Shown one piece after another: positions 1-8,655 of a DNA stretch of 64,000 bases (the first letter of the stretch is position 1; each line of letters opens with the position of its first letter). The DNA lies in assembly GCA_001464765.1 (NCBI GenBank), contig LNDV01000028.1, positions 299,542 through 363,541 of the forward strand, written 5' to 3'. Below the pieces are notes generated by a model. That model searched no databases, was not told where the DNA came from, and saw only the letters and a list, made by a program, of their open reading frames with translations. A program made the translations under genes and the position numbers. Source of the stretch: Betaproteobacteria bacterium Ga0077526 (lineage in GTDB: Bacteria; Pseudomonadota; Gammaproteobacteria; Burkholderiales; Ga0077523).

Positions 1-1
1 T

Positions 2-505
2 GACGGCGTTGCCCGATCCGACGAGGAAGCCAAGCGCTGGTACCGGATCGCGGCGGAACGTGGCCATCCGCAAGCCCAGCTCGAGTTGTCGAAACTGCTG
101 GGCGGTGCCCAGTCGACGGAAGCGGAAAGTCGCGAGTCCGCGGAGTGGTACGGCCGCGCGGTCGCCGGTGGCGCCGATGTGGTTCCCGCGCAACTTCCCG
201 CGGAGCACTTCGACACCGCTGCCGCGGCAGCCGCCAGCGGACCGACACAGACCGATATCCGCATGCGGCGTGCCCAGCGCGAGGCGGCCCGCCAGCGCTC
301 CTGGCTCGGGTTCGGTTACGGACACGGCTTCGGCTTCGGTCCGGTCCCCCGGGCCGGTTGGTACGACCCGTTCTGGCAGCCCTATGGCGCCTTCATGTGG
401 GGCCCCGCCTTCCCGGGCGTGTATTCATCCTGGGGGTGGAACTCGGCGCCGCTGCGTGGCGGCCCGGGCTTCAGTTTCGGCTTCTCGCAGGGATACCGCT
501 GGTAA
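2..505 (+). CDS. Sel1-repeat protein, 3' part only
   Basis: The gene is open at the left edge of the window; only its last 167 codons are present. The first residues, ending in AERGHPQAQLELSKLLG, are a Sel1-like repeat (alpha-helical, TPR-related), followed by a second weaker unit with AEWYGRAVAGG. After residue 70 the protein changes to a stretch rich in Gly, Trp, Tyr, Phe and Pro (GFGYGHGFGFGP and similar), which is low-complexity and looks exposed. Sel1 proteins usually act as scaffolds for protein contacts, often in the envelope; no more specific role can be read. It ends 68 bases before a strong terminator. The N-terminus, and so any signal peptide, is outside the window. Confidence 0.75.
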   Translation, partial: DGVARSDEEAKRWYRIAAERGHPQAQLELSKLLGGAQSTEAESRESAEWYGRAVAGGADVVPAQLPAEHFDTAAAAAASGPTQTDIRMRRAQREAARQRSWLGFGYGHGFGFGPVPRAGWYDPFWQPYGAFMWGPAFPGVYSSWGWNSAPLRGGPGFSFGFSQGYRW

Positions 506-573
506 TCTGCGATACTGGTTGACGAAGGCACGAGCCGCGCGCCGCGCGGCGGCATGTCGTTGTCGTTCCAGGC

Positions 574-601
574 GGGGCGCGCTGTCGGTCGCGCCCCTTT
601 T
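574..601 (+). terminator. Rho-independent terminator after the Sel1 gene
   Basis: An 8-bp perfect stem GGGGCGCG/CGCGCCCC (574-581 with 590-597) with an 8-base loop is followed by TTTT. It lies between the Sel1 gene and the ABC exporter, and argues that the exporter gene starts after it, at 635, rather than at the in-frame ATG at 554. Confidence 0.75.
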
Positions 602-634
602 CGTTTGGTCCTCTGGTCCCTATTTCCTCTGCCC

Positions 635-2452
635 ATGAGCCCGCACGGTAGCGCCTCCCTGTCCCTCCCATCCGCCAATACCAAGGGCGCGACCCCGCGC
701 AGCGACTGGCGGGTCGTCGGCCGGCTGCTGCCCTATCTCCTGGAGTTCAAGGTCCGCGTCGCGGTCGCGCTCATCTTCCTGGCCGCCGCGAAGGTCGCGA
801 ACGTCGGCGTGCCGCTGGTGATGAAGGAGATCGTCGATTCGCTGGATCCCAGCCGCGCGGCGGTCGTCCTGCCCGTGGCCCTGCTGGTCATGTACGGATT
901 GCTGCGGCTGTCGACGACGCTGTTCGCGGAACTGCGCGATGTCGTGTTCGTCCGGGTGGCGAAGCGGGCGATCCGGCGTGTCGCGCTGGAGGTCTTCCGG
1001 CACCTGCATTCGCTCAGCCTGCGGTTCCATCTCGAACGCCAGACCGGTGGCGTCTCCCGCGACATCGAACGCGGCACGCGCGGCATCTCGTCGCTCCTTT
1101 CCTACATGCTCTTCTCGATCATTCCGGTGATCCTGGAGTTCACGCTCGTCGCGGTCGTGCTGCTGAAGAAGTTCGACTGGCGGTTCGCCGCCGTGACCTT
1201 CGGGGCTGTCGTGATCTATATCGCCTGGTCAATCTTCATCACCGAATGGCGGATGGAGATCCGCAAGCGCGCGAACGAGCTCGATTCGAAAGCCAACTCC
1301 CGCGCGATCGACAGCCTGCTCAACTACGAGACGGTGAAGTACTTCAACAACGAGGAGTTCGAGGCCGGTCGCTACGATGAGCATCTGCGGAAGTTCGAGG
1401 CCGCGGAGGTCCGCAACGAAGCTTCGCTCGGGCTGCTCAACATCGGCCAGAGCCTCATCATCGCCGTGGCAGTGACGCTGCTGATGATGCTGGCCTCGCA
1501 GGGGGTGGTGAACGGCGAGCTTACGCTGGGCGACCTCGTGCTCGTGAACGGTCTGCTGATCCAGCTCTACATCCCGCTCAATTTTCTCGGCATGGTCTAC
1601 CGGGAGATCAAGCAGTCGCTCGCCGACATGGACCGGATGTTCCGGCTGCTTTCCGAGAATCGTGAAGTTGCCGATTCGCCTGGCGCGACCGATCTTCAGC
1701 TGCGCGGCGCGCGCGTTGCGTTCGAAGGTGTCGGCTTCTCGTACGAGTCGAATCGCCGCATTCTTCACGACGTGACGTTTGAGATTCAGGCCGGGAAGAC
1801 GGTTGCGGTGGTCGGCGCCAGCGGGTCCGGCAAGTCGACCCTCGCGCGGCTGCTCTATCGCTTCTACGATGTGCAACAGGGGCAGATCGCCATCGACGGT
1901 CAGGACATCCGGACCGTCCGGCAGAAGTCCCTGCGGGCAGCGATCGGGATCGTGCCGCAGGACACCGTGCTCTTCAATGACACGATCTTCTACAACATCG
2001 CCTATGGCCGGCCAGAGGCGAGTCGCGAGGAAGTGATCGACGCGGCCCGTGCGGCGCACATCCATGACTTCATCGAGTCACTGCCGCAGGGCTACGACAC
2101 CGGGGTCGGCGAGCGCGGACTCAAGCTCTCGGGCGGCGAGAAGCAGCGCGTCGCCATCGCCCGGGCCATCCTGAAGAACCCGGCCATCCTGATCTTCGAC
2201 GAGGCCACCTCGGCGCTGGATTCGAAGTCGGAGAAGGCCATCCAGTCGGAACTCGCACGGATCGCCCAGGACCGCACGACGCTCATCATCGCGCACCGCC
2301 TGTCGACCATCGTGGATGCGGATCAGATCCTGGTGATGGAGGGCGGCCGCATCATCGAACGCGGGACCCATCGGGAACTTCTCGAGCGCGCCGGCGCGTA
2401 CGCGCAGATGTGGGCCTTGCAGCAGCAGGAAGAGGCGAAGCCCGTCGCGTAA
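635..2452 (+). CDS. Atm1/ABCB7-type ABC exporter, fused permease and ATPase
   Basis: A 605-residue half-transporter: six transmembrane helices in about residues 30-310, then one nucleotide-binding domain. The ATPase has Walker A GASGSGKST, signature LSGGEKQRVAIARA, Walker B ILIFDEATSALD and the H-loop IIAHRLST. The permease segment with NSRAIDSLLNYETVKYFNNE is typical of the Atm1/ABCB7/HMT1 group, which exports glutathione-linked sulfur or metal compounds across the inner membrane and supports iron-sulfur or heavy metal homeostasis. The start at 635 was chosen because the upstream in-frame ATG at 554 lies before a terminator. It is monocistronic and converges on the hydroxylase gene. The substrate is inferred from the family only. 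Confidence 0.9.
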   Translation: MSPHGSASLSLPSANTKGATPRSDWRVVGRLLPYLLEFKVRVAVALIFLAAAKVANVGVPLVMKEIVDSLDPSRAAVVLPVALLVMYGLLRLSTTLFAELRDVVFVRVAKRAIRRVALEVFRHLHSLSLRFHLERQTGGVSRDIERGTRGISSLLSYMLFSIIPVILEFTLVAVVLLKKFDWRFAAVTFGAVVIYIAWSIFITEWRMEIRKRANELDSKANSRAIDSLLNYETVKYFNNEEFEAGRYDEHLRKFEAAEVRNEASLGLLNIGQSLIIAVAVTLLMMLASQGVVNGELTLGDLVLVNGLLIQLYIPLNFLGMVYREIKQSLADMDRMFRLLSENREVADSPGATDLQLRGARVAFEGVGFSYESNRRILHDVTFEIQAGKTVAVVGASGSGKSTLARLLYRFYDVQQGQIAIDGQDIRTVRQKSLRAAIGIVPQDTVLFNDTIFYNIAYGRPEASREEVIDAARAAHIHDFIESLPQGYDTGVGERGLKLSGGEKQRVAIARAILKNPAILIFDEATSALDSKSEKAIQSELARIAQDRTTLIIAHRLSTIVDADQILVMEGGRIIERGTHRELLERAGAYAQMWALQQQEEAKPVA

Positions 2453-2476
2453 GGATGGTGCCGACGGGCCCCGGTG

Positions 2477-3247
2477 TCAGATGGCGTCGGCAGTGGCCCC
2501 GTCATCCCGCAGGGTGTGCCGATCGATCGCCGCCCGCAGTTCCGGCTTGATGTGCCTCTCGTCGTACCCGTTGAAGATATGGCCTACCAGTCCGCGGTCG
2601 AGGTCGCTGGTGCCCATGAACCAGTCCGCGATCGGGAAGGTGAGGTTCATGTTGCGGTCCATCATGATGCCCTGGTTGTGATGGGCGGTATGGTGGCGAC
2701 GGATGGTGTTCACGAACGGCATGTTGCGCACGAACCAGTTCTCGTGGACGTGACAGCAGTAGTGGAACGACTCGTAGATGAGGTACTGGCCGACGATCGT
2801 GACCATCAGGACGTAACCGGCATTCGGGTTGACGACCCAGCCCAGCGCGAGCGCGAAGGGAATGCCCATCCCCATGAACGTGAACAGCGCCCGCCACGGG
2901 AAGAAGATGATGCGGAACTCGCGCGTGGAGTCGACCGTCATCTCGTTATTCGTGAAGTACTGATGATGCTGGCGGGTGTGCCGGTCGTAGATGGCGCGCA
3001 GTGCCCAGACGTCGATCAGGCGATGCATCACGTACTTGTGTATCCACCACTCGAACCAGTTCGAGAACGCGAACACGGGAACGACGAGCAGCCATTCCCA
3101 GGTGGCGTCCACCATGCGCGACAGGCAGAAGGCGATGACGGTGATCCCCACCCCGTACATCACGCCGATGTGAAGGAGCCCGTTGTACAGGGGGCTGATC
3201 TGAGCCTGGTACTGCGCGCGGAACGCGCGCTGCCGTTCGGACATCAT
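2477..3247 (-). CDS. Fatty acid hydroxylase superfamily membrane enzyme
   Basis: About 256 residues with several membrane helices and the histidine clusters of the fatty acid hydroxylase/sterol desaturase family: HKYVMH, HTRQHH, HYCCH and HHTAHH, which bind a di-iron centre. Such enzymes use O2 to hydroxylate or desaturate lipids, sterols or carotenoids in the membrane; the substrate cannot be read here. The start at 3247 is preferred over 3319 because GGAGG lies seven bases upstream; a second ATG follows at 3244. The gene is directly downstream of a GntR-family regulator, with an 18-bp palindrome between them, so it is the likely target of that regulator. Confidence 0.85.
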   Translation of the reverse strand: MMSERQRAFRAQYQAQISPLYNGLLHIGVMYGVGITVIAFCLSRMVDATWEWLLVVPVFAFSNWFEWWIHKYVMHRLIDVWALRAIYDRHTRQHHQYFTNNEMTVDSTREFRIIFFPWRALFTFMGMGIPFALALGWVVNPNAGYVLMVTIVGQYLIYESFHYCCHVHENWFVRNMPFVNTIRRHHTAHHNQGIMMDRNMNLTFPIADWFMGTSDLDRGLVGHIFNGYDERHIKPELRAAIDRHTLRDDGATADAI

Positions 3248-3331
3248 GGGCTTTCCTCCTTCGCCGCATCCTGTAGCGGTAGCCGAAACCGGCGCGGACG
3301 CTGCCGTGGCGCCGCGCATGACGACACTCTA

Positions 3332-3349
3332 TAGCTGATATATCAGCTA
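3332..3349. promoter_or_regulatory. Perfect 18-bp palindrome, probable GntR-family operator
   Basis: TAGCTGATATATCAGCTA is a perfect palindrome that includes the TAG stop of the GntR gene and lies about 85 bases upstream of the hydroxylase start. On the minus strand a weak promoter (TTGCGT at 3354-3349, TATAGA at 3333-3328, 15-base spacer) would place the palindrome between the -35 and -10 boxes, where a dimeric repressor would block transcription. FCD-type GntR proteins bind short AT-centred palindromes of this kind. Binding is inferred. Confidence 0.6.
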
Positions 3350-4090
3350 CGCAACCGCAGGCGTGCCCGCCGTGCGGGTGAATGCCTCGATAACATCCAG
3401 CAGAGCGTCCAGCGCGGTGGCAGCGGCGTCCGGCCTGCCTTCGCCGATGGCGCGGGCGACGGCGGCGTGCAGACGGGCGGATTCCGGCAGATCAGCGGCC
3501 TGGCGATAGTGGTGGAACCAGAACCGCCGGGCGAGCGGCTGCAGCGTCTCCATGGCTGCGGAGGCGAACTCGTTGCGGGCGCTCGCCAGGCATTGCTCGT
3601 TGAACTCACGATCGGTCCGCAGAAAGGCGACATCGTCGCCCGCGCGGCCGGAACGCTCGAATTGCGCGGCGAGTTCGAGAAACCGGTCTTTCTCTTCTCT
3701 GGTGGCCGCCGTTGCCGCGCTTCGCGCGACCAGGCGCTCGACTTCCCTCCTCACAGCCAGAAGGCGCAACTGTGCGTGAGGGTCGATCGGCGAGATGAGA
3801 ATGCCCTTGCGGGGCAGCACCTTCACGAGGCCCTGGTGGACGAGCCGCTGCAGGGCTTCCCGGATCGGCGTGCGGCCGATCCCGAGCAGTCCGGATAACT
3901 GCTGTTCCGTCACGGTCGCGCCCGGCGCGAGTTCGAGGCGGACGATCAGTTCCTCCAGCGCCGAATACGCGACCGCAGTCAGCGAACCCGAAGAAGGCGT
4001 GTCCACAGGCGCATCGCGCCGGGTGGCGTCAGTCAAGACCTTCCGCTCCGTCGCCGGGTGGCGGGAACCGCACCTCCACCCGGGTGCCAC
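3347..4090 (-). CDS. GntR/FadR-family transcriptional regulator
   Basis: Up to 247 residues. The winged helix is at about residues 40-105 (VTEQQLSGLLGIGRTPIREALQ is the typical GntR helix-turn-helix), followed by an all-helical FCD ligand-binding domain with ARRFWFHHYR and the late HAAVARAI. FCD regulators respond to small organic acids and often repress a neighbouring catabolic gene. The downstream neighbour is the hydroxylase, and a palindrome abuts the stop codon. The longest frame overlaps the end of the sensor kinase gene by 62 bases; a TTG at 4036 is a possible later start that would nearly abolish the overlap. It could be co-transcribed with the two-component genes. Confidence 0.82.
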   Translation of the reverse strand: MAPGWRCGSRHPATERKVLTDATRRDAPVDTPSSGSLTAVAYSALEELIVRLELAPGATVTEQQLSGLLGIGRTPIREALQRLVHQGLVKVLPRKGILISPIDPHAQLRLLAVRREVERLVARSAATAATREEKDRFLELAAQFERSGRAGDDVAFLRTDREFNEQCLASARNEFASAAMETLQPLARRFWFHHYRQAADLPESARLHAAVARAIGEGRPDAAATALDALLDVIEAFTRTAGTPAVA

Positions 4091-5420
4091 GACCGGATCG
4101 GGCGGGTTCGATCCGTGCGGTGGCGCCTTGTTCGCGGGCGAACTCGCGCACGATCGCCAGCCCCAGGCCCGTGCCGGCGGCGGTGGTGTCCGCGCCGCGG
4201 TGAAATCGCTCGAACATGCGTTCGCGGTCCGGCTCCGGGATGCCGGGCCCGTCGTCCTCCACGGCCAGCACCGTCCCGGTGTCGTCCGCCTCGATGCTCA
4301 CGGTCGCGACGCTTCCGGACGGGCAGTGCTTCAGAGCGTTGTCGATCAGATTCGCGAGCATTTCCCGCAGGAGCACAGGGTCACCGCGGATGACGGCGGG
4401 GGACGCCGGGGCTTCGTAGCCGAGATCGATGCCCGTCTCCAGCGCCCGCGCGATCCAGTCGGATGTCACCGCACGCGTGAGCCGGTCGAGGTCCACGGCT
4501 TGCAGTGCGGGCAAAGTGTTTCGCTGCGATTCGACTCGCGCGAGCGAGAGGAGCTGCGTGACGAGAGAGGACAGGCGCGTGGAGCCCGCGACGATGTTCT
4601 GCAGGACTGCCGGCAGCGCGGCCGGGTCGCGCGTTCGCAGGGCCATCTCCGATTGCGTCTTGATGCCCGCGATCGGCGTGCGAAGCTGGTGCGCGGCGTC
4701 GGCGACGAACCGGCGCTGCACACTCAGCATCTCGTCGACTCTGGCGAGCAGCCCGTTCAGCGCGTGTACCAGCGGACGGACTTCGCGGGGCGCGGACGAC
4801 TCAGGCAGCGGGCCGAGATCCTCCGGTGAGCGGTCCCGCAGAAGCTGGGCGAGGCGGGTGAGGGGGCTCAAGCCGGCGTCGACGCCGACCCAGACGCTGA
4901 CGGCGCCGAGGGCGACCAGCACCAGCAGCGGGACCAGCATGCCCGCGATGATCTCGAAGGCCAGCATGTCGCGCTTCACCACCGTCTCCGCGACCTGCAC
5001 GATGATGGGCAGTGCAGCCGGCCGGTACGTGGCCACCCGGATGGGAAGGCCGTCGAAGCTTGCGTCGTTGCAGACCGGTGCCGCGTCCGGTTCCGGAATC
5101 TGCGCGGGTGCGGGAAGCATCCGATGGCCCGCAATGAACCCGCCCTCGATGTCGGTCACCCGATAGTAGGTCTTGTCGCGCTGGTCGGAGGAGAGCATGT
5201 GCCGGGCTTCCGCCGGCAGGTGCAGCGACAGTCCCGTCGGATCGCGGCGGGTGAGCTGCGAGAGCGCCACCGCCGTATCGGAAATCCAGTTGTCGTAGAC
5301 CTGGTTGGCAAACCGGAACGAAGCGTAATAGGCGAGCCCGGCGCTCACCACCAGCAGCGCGACGAGAGGAACGACCAGCCGCGCGAAAAGGCGACCGCGG
5401 AGGGATTGGGTCTCAGCCAT
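4029..5420 (-). CDS. Sensor histidine kinase, TctE-like
   Basis: 463 residues. An N-terminal helix (about 12-32) and a second helix (about 158-180) flank a periplasmic 2CSK-type sensor domain; a HAMP-like linker and the kinase core follow. The H-box FVADAAHQLRTPIAG puts the phosphorylated residue at His244; the N-box LIDNALKH and the G-boxes DDGPGI and GTGLGL are intact. TctE-like kinases often sense carboxylates, but others sit beside metal efflux operons as here. The gene overlaps its response regulator by 8 bases, and the pair is divergent from the CzcCBA-type operon, so control of metal efflux is the simplest reading. The signal is unknown. Confidence 0.9.
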   Translation of the reverse strand: MAETQSLRGRLFARLVVPLVALLVVSAGLAYYASFRFANQVYDNWISDTAVALSQLTRRDPTGLSLHLPAEARHMLSSDQRDKTYYRVTDIEGGFIAGHRMLPAPAQIPEPDAAPVCNDASFDGLPIRVATYRPAALPIIVQVAETVVKRDMLAFEIIAGMLVPLLVLVALGAVSVWVGVDAGLSPLTRLAQLLRDRSPEDLGPLPESSAPREVRPLVHALNGLLARVDEMLSVQRRFVADAAHQLRTPIAGIKTQSEMALRTRDPAALPAVLQNIVAGSTRLSSLVTQLLSLARVESQRNTLPALQAVDLDRLTRAVTSDWIARALETGIDLGYEAPASPAVIRGDPVLLREMLANLIDNALKHCPSGSVATVSIEADDTGTVLAVEDDGPGIPEPDRERMFERFHRGADTTAAGTGLGLAIVREFAREQGATARIEPARSGRGTRVEVRFPPPGDGAEGLD

Positions 5421-6090
5421 CTTCGCCCGTCTTGTCCAGCAGGTAGCCCAGGCCGCGGACCGTACGGATGTTCACGCCGGCCGGTTCGATCTTCTTGCGC
5501 AGGCGGTGCACGTACACCTCGATGGCGTTGGTGCCGACCTCCTCGTCCCAGCCGGTGAGTGCGTCGAGCATCTGGTCCTTGCCGACGACCCGCCCGGCGC
5601 GTCTGGCCAGCACTTCCAGCACGCCGAACTCGCGCGACGACAGTTCGATACGCCGATTGCCGTGATAGGCCGATCGGCCGTTCACGTCGATCACCAGTTC
5701 ACCCAGCTGCATGCGACCGGAGAGACTCGGCTGTTGCCGACGCAGCAGCGCGCGCACACGCGCTTCCAGTTCCGGCAGGTCGAAGGGCTTCGCGAGGTAG
5801 TCATCGGCGCCCGCATCGAGCCCGGCCACCCGATCGTCGAGGGAATCGCGTGCCGTGAGCACGAGCACCGGCACCCCGGAGCGATTGGCGCGAAGGCGGC
5901 GCAGCACGTCCAGACCGTCCATCCTGGGCAGGCCGAGATCGAGGATCACGAGGTCGTAGGGATACTGCCGCAGCGCCTGGTCCGCTTCGACGCCGCTGTC
6001 GGTGTGGTCCACCGCATGTCCCGATGCGCGCATCGCGCGGATGAGTCCGTCCGCGATGAGGGGGTCGTCCTCGACGATCAGCAGTCGCAT
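5413..6090 (-). CDS. OmpR-family response regulator
   Basis: 225 residues: an N-terminal receiver domain with the acidic pair Asp8/Asp9, phosphorylation site Asp51 (VILDLGLP), Thr79 and Lys101, then a winged-helix DNA-binding domain (about 125-222) ending in the usual VHRLRKKIEPAGVNIRTVRGLGYLL. It is the partner of the downstream kinase, with which it overlaps by 8 bases. The 105-base gap to the divergent efflux operon carries two GTAAG half-sites 11 bases apart, the spacing on which OmpR-type dimers bind. It probably activates the efflux genes and perhaps its own operon; this is inferred. Confidence 0.92.
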   Translation of the reverse strand: MRLLIVEDDPLIADGLIRAMRASGHAVDHTDSGVEADQALRQYPYDLVILDLGLPRMDGLDVLRRLRANRSGVPVLVLTARDSLDDRVAGLDAGADDYLAKPFDLPELEARVRALLRRQQPSLSGRMQLGELVIDVNGRSAYHGNRRIELSSREFGVLEVLARRAGRVVGKDQMLDALTGWDEEVGTNAIEVYVHRLRKKIEPAGVNIRTVRGLGYLLDKTGEDG

Positions 6091-6107
6091 GCAGGCCTGG
6101 CTCCGAA

Positions 6108-6123
6108 GTAAGTTGGCCGTAAG
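6108..6123. promoter_or_regulatory. Direct repeat of GTAAG, candidate response-regulator box
   Basis: GTAAG at 6108-6112 and again at 6119-6123 are in the same orientation with an 11-base period, one DNA turn. OmpR-family regulators bind tandem direct repeats with this period. The site is in the divergent region between the response regulator and the RND efflux operon. No clear -35/-10 pair was found next to it. Confidence 0.4.
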
Positions 6124-6195
6124 GCTACCCCCTCAGTATCGGTCACGTCGAGGCTCGGACGGAGCCAGACACCCTATCGGAGTGTGGCGGAAGAC

Positions 6196-7479
6196 ATGGG
6201 CATCGGATGGAAATCAGCGCTGGCGGTCGTGATCCTGGCTGTCATCACGGGTGGGACGTCGGCGTACGCGGCGGACCCGCCACGGCTGCATCCGTTGCGG
6301 CTCGCGGAAGTCGTGGAAATCTTGCAGAGCAACAACCGCGACATCCGGCTGGCGAGGCGCGCAGTCGACGTTGCGCGGGCGATCAACCTGAGCGCGGCTG
6401 CGCGACCGAATCCCGTTCTCTCGGCGGGGACGACGGCGATCGACCCGCGCAATCCGGGTGCCGGGGCGCTCTGGTCGAAGCCGTTCGATACCGTCGTGCA
6501 GGTGTCGCAGCTCGTCGAGCGCGGCGACAAGCGGGCCCTTCGGGACGAGGGCACGCGGCTCGTCGCCGGGGCGAGCGGTGACGATCTGGCCGATGTCATC
6601 CGCCTGCAGGTGCGAACCGGCACAGCCCTCTACTACGAACTGCTGGGCGCACAGGCCAGAGTGCGTATCGCCGACGACACGCTCGAACTGCTCGCGCGTA
6701 CCGTGGCCGCAGCCACGCTGCGACTGAAAGCGGGGGATATCGCGCCGTCAGACCTCTCGCGGATCCGGGTGGACCTGCTGAGAGCGGAGAACGACCGCAG
6801 CCAGGCCATCGCCGCACGGGAGCGCGCCCGGGCGGACCTTGCCTTCGCGCTGGGTCTCGAGGGAGAGGCGGTCTCGCTCGAAGCCGTGGATCCGTGGCCC
6901 GAGGTGGAGACCGTCGCCATGCCAGGCGATGTCGGGGCGATCGTCTCGGCCCGTGCCGATGTGCATGCGGCCGCTACGAGAGTCACTGCAGCCGACAAGT
7001 TTCGCGCGCTCGCCCGGGCCTTGCGCACGCGGGACGTCACTGTCGCGGCACAGGTCGAGCGCTATCCGGGTCAGGTCCACGAGAACAGCATCGGAGTCGG
7101 CGTGAGTGTTCCGCTGTTTCTCAACTACGACTACGAAGGCGAGATCCGTCGCGGTGAGGCCGAGTATCTCGCGGCACAGGATTCCCTGGCGCGCGTGCGC
7201 GCCGCGGCCCTCGTCGAGATCCGCCAGGCTTGGTCGGATCTCGCTGCCGCGCAGGATCGCGTGCGGCGCTTCGACCGGGAACTGCTCGCCGAGGCCACGC
7301 GGGCAGCCGGCGCGGCCGAATTCGCCTATCGCAATGGTGCTCTCGGCGTGATCGATCTGCTCGACGCGCGCCGGGTCCTGGTGGCAACCCAGGTGGATGC
7401 CGTGTCGGCCCGTGCCGATCTCGGCAAGGCCGCCGCCGCATGGCGCGCCGCCACGCAACCGAAGGAAACCACGCGATGA
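6196..7479 (+). CDS. czcC: TolC-family outer membrane efflux protein (CzcC-like)
   Basis: About 427 residues. A signal peptide (MGIGWKSALAVVILAVITGG, cut after SAYA) is followed by the two long helical repeats of an outer membrane efflux protein, which form the trimeric channel of a tripartite pump. It is the first gene of a CzcC-CzcB-CzcA-type operon; its stop overlaps the start of the adaptor gene (ATGA). The frame extends upstream to a GTG at 6184, but the ATG at 6196 begins a better signal peptide. The partner RND protein is of the heavy metal type, so the channel is assigned to metal cation export. Confidence 0.87.
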   Translation: MGIGWKSALAVVILAVITGGTSAYAADPPRLHPLRLAEVVEILQSNNRDIRLARRAVDVARAINLSAAARPNPVLSAGTTAIDPRNPGAGALWSKPFDTVVQVSQLVERGDKRALRDEGTRLVAGASGDDLADVIRLQVRTGTALYYELLGAQARVRIADDTLELLARTVAAATLRLKAGDIAPSDLSRIRVDLLRAENDRSQAIAARERARADLAFALGLEGEAVSLEAVDPWPEVETVAMPGDVGAIVSARADVHAAATRVTAADKFRALARALRTRDVTVAAQVERYPGQVHENSIGVGVSVPLFLNYDYEGEIRRGEAEYLAAQDSLARVRAAALVEIRQAWSDLAAAQDRVRRFDRELLAEATRAAGAAEFAYRNGALGVIDLLDARRVLVATQVDAVSARADLGKAAAAWRAATQPKETTR

Positions 7480-8633
7480 AGGCACACAGCGCAATCGCCA
7501 TTGGCGTTCTCGTGCTCGCCGCAGCCGCGGCCGGCGCAATCTGGTATCCCGGGAAGGAGCATGGTCACGCACCCGTCGCGCATCCTGTCGATACCGTCCC
7601 CGATTCTCCCGGGCCGGACGTGCTGCGGTTTCCGCCCGGGGCGCCGCAGCTTGCCTACCTGAAGAGCGAAGTCGCGGAAGTCCACCCCGAGCCGCTCACC
7701 GACGCGCTGCCGGGACGGATCGCGTACGACGAGGATCTCACCGCACGCGTTAGCGCTCCCATCGCCGGCCGCGTGACCCGCATCGTCGTCGACCTCGGCG
7801 GGGCGGTCGCCAAGGGGGCGCCGCTCGCCTATCTCGAGGCGCCCGACTACTCCCAGGCGACGGCAGATCGCAATCGCGACGAACTCGAACTGAAGCGTGC
7901 CCGTCAGGCCTTCGACCGGGCGAAGCTGCTCTACGACGGCGGTGTCATGCCGCGCAAGGAGTTCGAGGGCGCGGAGATCGGCCTGCGCGAAGCCGAGGTC
8001 GAGCTTGCCCGGGCGCGGCGGCGACTGGAAGCCCTCGGGCAGGGGGGCGGCGAGGCCGACGGCCTGTTCGTCCTGAGGGCGCCCGTCAGCGGCGTGATCA
8101 CGGAACGCTCGATCAATCCGGGCACGCAGGTGGGGCCGGACTCGTCGAACCCGCTGTTCGTGATCTCGGATCCGCGTCACCTCCGGGTCGTCGTCGACGT
8201 TCCGGAGCAGCAGATCGGGGCGCTCGCCAAGGGGCAGATGGCCGGCGTCGAGGTGGACGCCTATCCCGGGCGCACCTTCCAGGCCGAGGTCGTGCATGTC
8301 GGTGACGTGCTGGACGCCTCGACCCGACGCATCCAGGTCCGCGCCCGCGTCGACAACGAAGATCGTCTGCTCAAGCCGGAGATGTACGCGCGTGTCGTGC
8401 CGCTGGCTTCGGCAGAACCGCACCGCGTGCGCATTCCGAACGCGTCCCTGGTTACGGCAGGCGTGAAGAACTACGTGTTCGTGGAACGTACCCCGGGCGA
8501 GTTCGTGCATCGCCTCGTGACGCTGTCGGCCCAGGGGCGCGACTACACCTTCCTCAAGGGCGGCGTGGCACCAGGCGAACGTGTGGTCACCAGCGGCGCG
8601 CTGCTGCTGCAGTCGGAGCTTCAGGGCAGATGA
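7476..8633 (+). CDS. czcB: RND efflux periplasmic adaptor (CzcB-like)
   Basis: 385 residues: an N-terminal membrane anchor (IAIGVLVLAAAAAGAIWY), a barrel-sandwich/lipoyl half (AGRVTRIVVDLGGAVAKGAPLAYL), a helical hairpin (about 130-200) and its second half (LRAPVSGVITERSINPGTQV), then beta-barrel and membrane-proximal domains. Adaptors of this class join the RND pump to the outer membrane channel. A His-rich segment after the anchor (EHGHAPVAH) could bind metal. The start overlaps the stop of the channel gene by four bases, and the RND gene follows after 22 bases. Metal specificity cannot be read. Confidence 0.9.
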   Translation: MKAHSAIAIGVLVLAAAAAGAIWYPGKEHGHAPVAHPVDTVPDSPGPDVLRFPPGAPQLAYLKSEVAEVHPEPLTDALPGRIAYDEDLTARVSAPIAGRVTRIVVDLGGAVAKGAPLAYLEAPDYSQATADRNRDELELKRARQAFDRAKLLYDGGVMPRKEFEGAEIGLREAEVELARARRRLEALGQGGGEADGLFVLRAPVSGVITERSINPGTQVGPDSSNPLFVISDPRHLRVVVDVPEQQIGALAKGQMAGVEVDAYPGRTFQAEVVHVGDVLDASTRRIQVRARVDNEDRLLKPEMYARVVPLASAEPHRVRIPNASLVTAGVKNYVFVERTPGEFVHRLVTLSAQGRDYTFLKGGVAPGERVVTSGALLLQSELQGR

Positions 8634-8655
8634 CGCGAACCGGGTGCCTCCCTCC

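Noticed and set aside
554..634. N-terminal extension of the ABC exporter to the ATG at 554
   Set aside because: The stretch contains a terminator hairpin with T-tract (574-601) and the added residues do not look like an Atm1 N-terminus.
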